From Pseudoneobacillus rhizosphaerae (GTDB taxonomy: Bacteria; Bacillota; Bacilli; Bacillales; Cytobacillaceae), in NCBI RefSeq assembly GCF_917563885.1, contig NZ_CAKJTG010000009.1, positions 124,001 through 188,000 on the forward strand: a stretch of 64,000 nucleotides of DNA. Direction: 5' to 3'. Of this stretch, positions 62,735-64,000 are shown in pieces. The notes under the pieces are model-generated. The model searched no databases and was not told the DNA's origin. It worked only from the letters and a program-made list of their open reading frames with translations. The position numbers were made by a program, and so were the translations under genes. The stretch's first letter is position 1, and every line of letters begins with the position of its first letter.

Positions 62735-63265
62735 TTGATTCCAATTGCATTCATAAAATATTTATATCACTTTCATGTAGATCGTGATTATTTTGAATGT
62801 CATGAAATTTTAGAGGAATATTGGAAGGAAGAAACAGACCAACAAAAAAACTCCATTTGGGTTGGCTTTATTCTTCTGGCGGTAGCTAATTATCATCACA
62901 GACGAAACAATTTCCCTGGTGCTACTAGGACATTAGAAAAAGCAATAGCCATTTTTCATAATCAAAAAGAAAATGTTGCAAATCTAGATATTAATGTTGA
63001 ACAATTTACAGAACTACTACAGAACCATATGATAAATCTTAAAAAAAGTAATTCTTATCAAAGCTACTCTCTCCCCCTTCGATTAAGCAACAAACAATTA
63101 TCTCAATGCTATTCTCAAGAAGAAATATCTCAAATAGATTGGGGTAAAGAAAGTGATTTATACGATGCAAGCTTAATCAACAGACATAAGATTAGAGACA
63201 GATCAGATATTATCACTGAACGACAAAATGCTCTTATTCAACGTAAAAAAACACAATGTGATTAG
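62735..63265 (+). CDS. ypuF: DUF309 family protein YpuF
   Basis: 176-residue soluble protein. The signature FHVDRDYFECHEILEEYWKEE and IWVGFILLAVANYHHRR define the DUF309 family; the histidines and glutamates suggest a metal or ligand site, but no activity is known to me. It starts at TTG behind GGAGGAG. It lies between divergent scpA and convergent ribT, as in B. subtilis. Confidence 0.88.
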   Translation: MIPIAFIKYLYHFHVDRDYFECHEILEEYWKEETDQQKNSIWVGFILLAVANYHHRRNNFPGATRTLEKAIAIFHNQKENVANLDINVEQFTELLQNHMINLKKSNSYQSYSLPLRLSNKQLSQCYSQEEISQIDWGKESDLYDASLINRHKIRDRSDIITERQNALIQRKKTQCD

Positions 63266-63267
63266 TA

Positions 63268-63320
63268 CCAAAAACCCGAATAATAGCACCCCTAAACTAA
63301 GGGGATTATTCGGGTTTTTA
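63268..63320. terminator. Bidirectional terminator between ypuF and ribT
   Basis: A 15-bp outer stem AAAAACCCGAATAAT/ATTATTCGGGTTTTT with an inner CCCCT/AGGGG hairpin; T-runs on both strands. Confidence 0.93.
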
Positions 63321-63331
63321 GTATAAATATG

Positions 63332-63867
<536 letters not shown>

Positions 63868-64000
63868 TTATTTTGTTGGAAGAATAAAAAAGATGTAAAT
63901 GACTCCCCAAATAATTGCAATTAATAGAAGAAATAAGAAAAGTTTCCCATTACTAGTCTTAATCCTAACCAACTCCTTATAGGCTAAACAATCATTGAAA
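63868..64000 (-). CDS. Possible 3' end of a membrane-protein gene, cut by the window edge
   Basis: A minus-strand frame is open from the window edge to a TAA at 63868-63870. It reads ...AYKELVRIKTSNGKLFLFL, then a hydrophobic stretch ending WGVIYIFFILPTK. The last 25 residues are one membrane helix. The frame could also be a short gene starting inside the window at TTG next to AAGGAG, but spacing is poor. I do not recognise the family. Confidence 0.4.
   Translation of the reverse strand, partial: FNDCLAYKELVRIKTSNGKLFLFLLLIAIIWGVIYIFFILPTK

Overview
The window is a chromosomal core segment of a low-GC, endospore-forming Bacillaceae member. It is collinear with the Bacillus subtilis qcr / aro / hepST-mtrAB / spoIVA / cmk / gudB / recS / res / scp / ribT region but is not B. 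subtilis. Spore genes (spoIVA, ypeB-sleB, cotJABC, spmAB, dacB), TRAP (mtrB), a ypdA-type reductase and dense AGGAGG-type ribosome binding sites support this. Most genes lie on the minus strand; plus-strand genes are ypzI, ansA, cotJABC, fer, a NERD-domain gene and ypuF. I see no rRNA, tRNA, insertion sequence, prophage or CRISPR array.

Layout. 1-4.8 kb: menaquinol:cytochrome c reductase genes (qcrB, qcrA) with ypiF, ypiB, ypiA, then an unassigned amidohydrolase-like gene. 4.9-12.1 kb: aromatic amino acid operon aroC-aroB-aroH-hisC-tyrA-aroA behind one promoter and two tandem tyrosine T-box riboswitches; the trp genes found inside this operon in B. subtilis are absent. 12.1-16.9 kb: ndk, menaquinone side-chain and methylation genes (hepS, menG, hepT), mtrB, folE and HU. 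17.2-24.7 kb: spoIVA, yphF, yphE, gpsA, der, a YIEGIA-type membrane operon and ypzI. 24.8-35.2 kb: fni, ypfD, plsC, cmk, ypfB, the germination pair sleB-ypeB, prsW, ansA, ypdA and a glutamate dehydrogenase with a perfect catabolite-response element. 35.4-43.8 kb: mecB, a phosphoesterase, a CBS-domain gene, the cotJ spore-coat operon and the ypbFEDCB group with a RecQ-type helicase. 44-47.7 kb: ferredoxin, FMN-riboswitch-controlled ribU, an M23/LysM protein and a NERD gene running into a 52-bp tandem palindromic repeat. 47.8-56.6 kb: rsiX-sigX, resE-resD, resC-resB-resA, rluB. 56.8-63.7 kb: spmB-spmA-dacB, an extended superoxide dismutase, ypuI, an unassigned gene, scpB-scpA, ypuF and ribT. A gene cut by the window edge may end the window.

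Functional themes are respiration (qcr, menaquinone synthesis, res cytochrome c maturation, ferredoxin), aromatic and folate-linked metabolism, and sporulation/germination. Many annotated starts are TTG or GTG and were chosen by their Shine-Dalgarno sequence. The least explained items are the NERD gene with its repeat array, the second T-box whose acceptor-pairing base does not match tRNA-Tyr, a hairpin that buries the ribosome binding site of a small membrane-protein gene, a ferredoxin promoter framed by 12-bp inverted repeats, and a decayed 95-bp duplication of the hepT start region.
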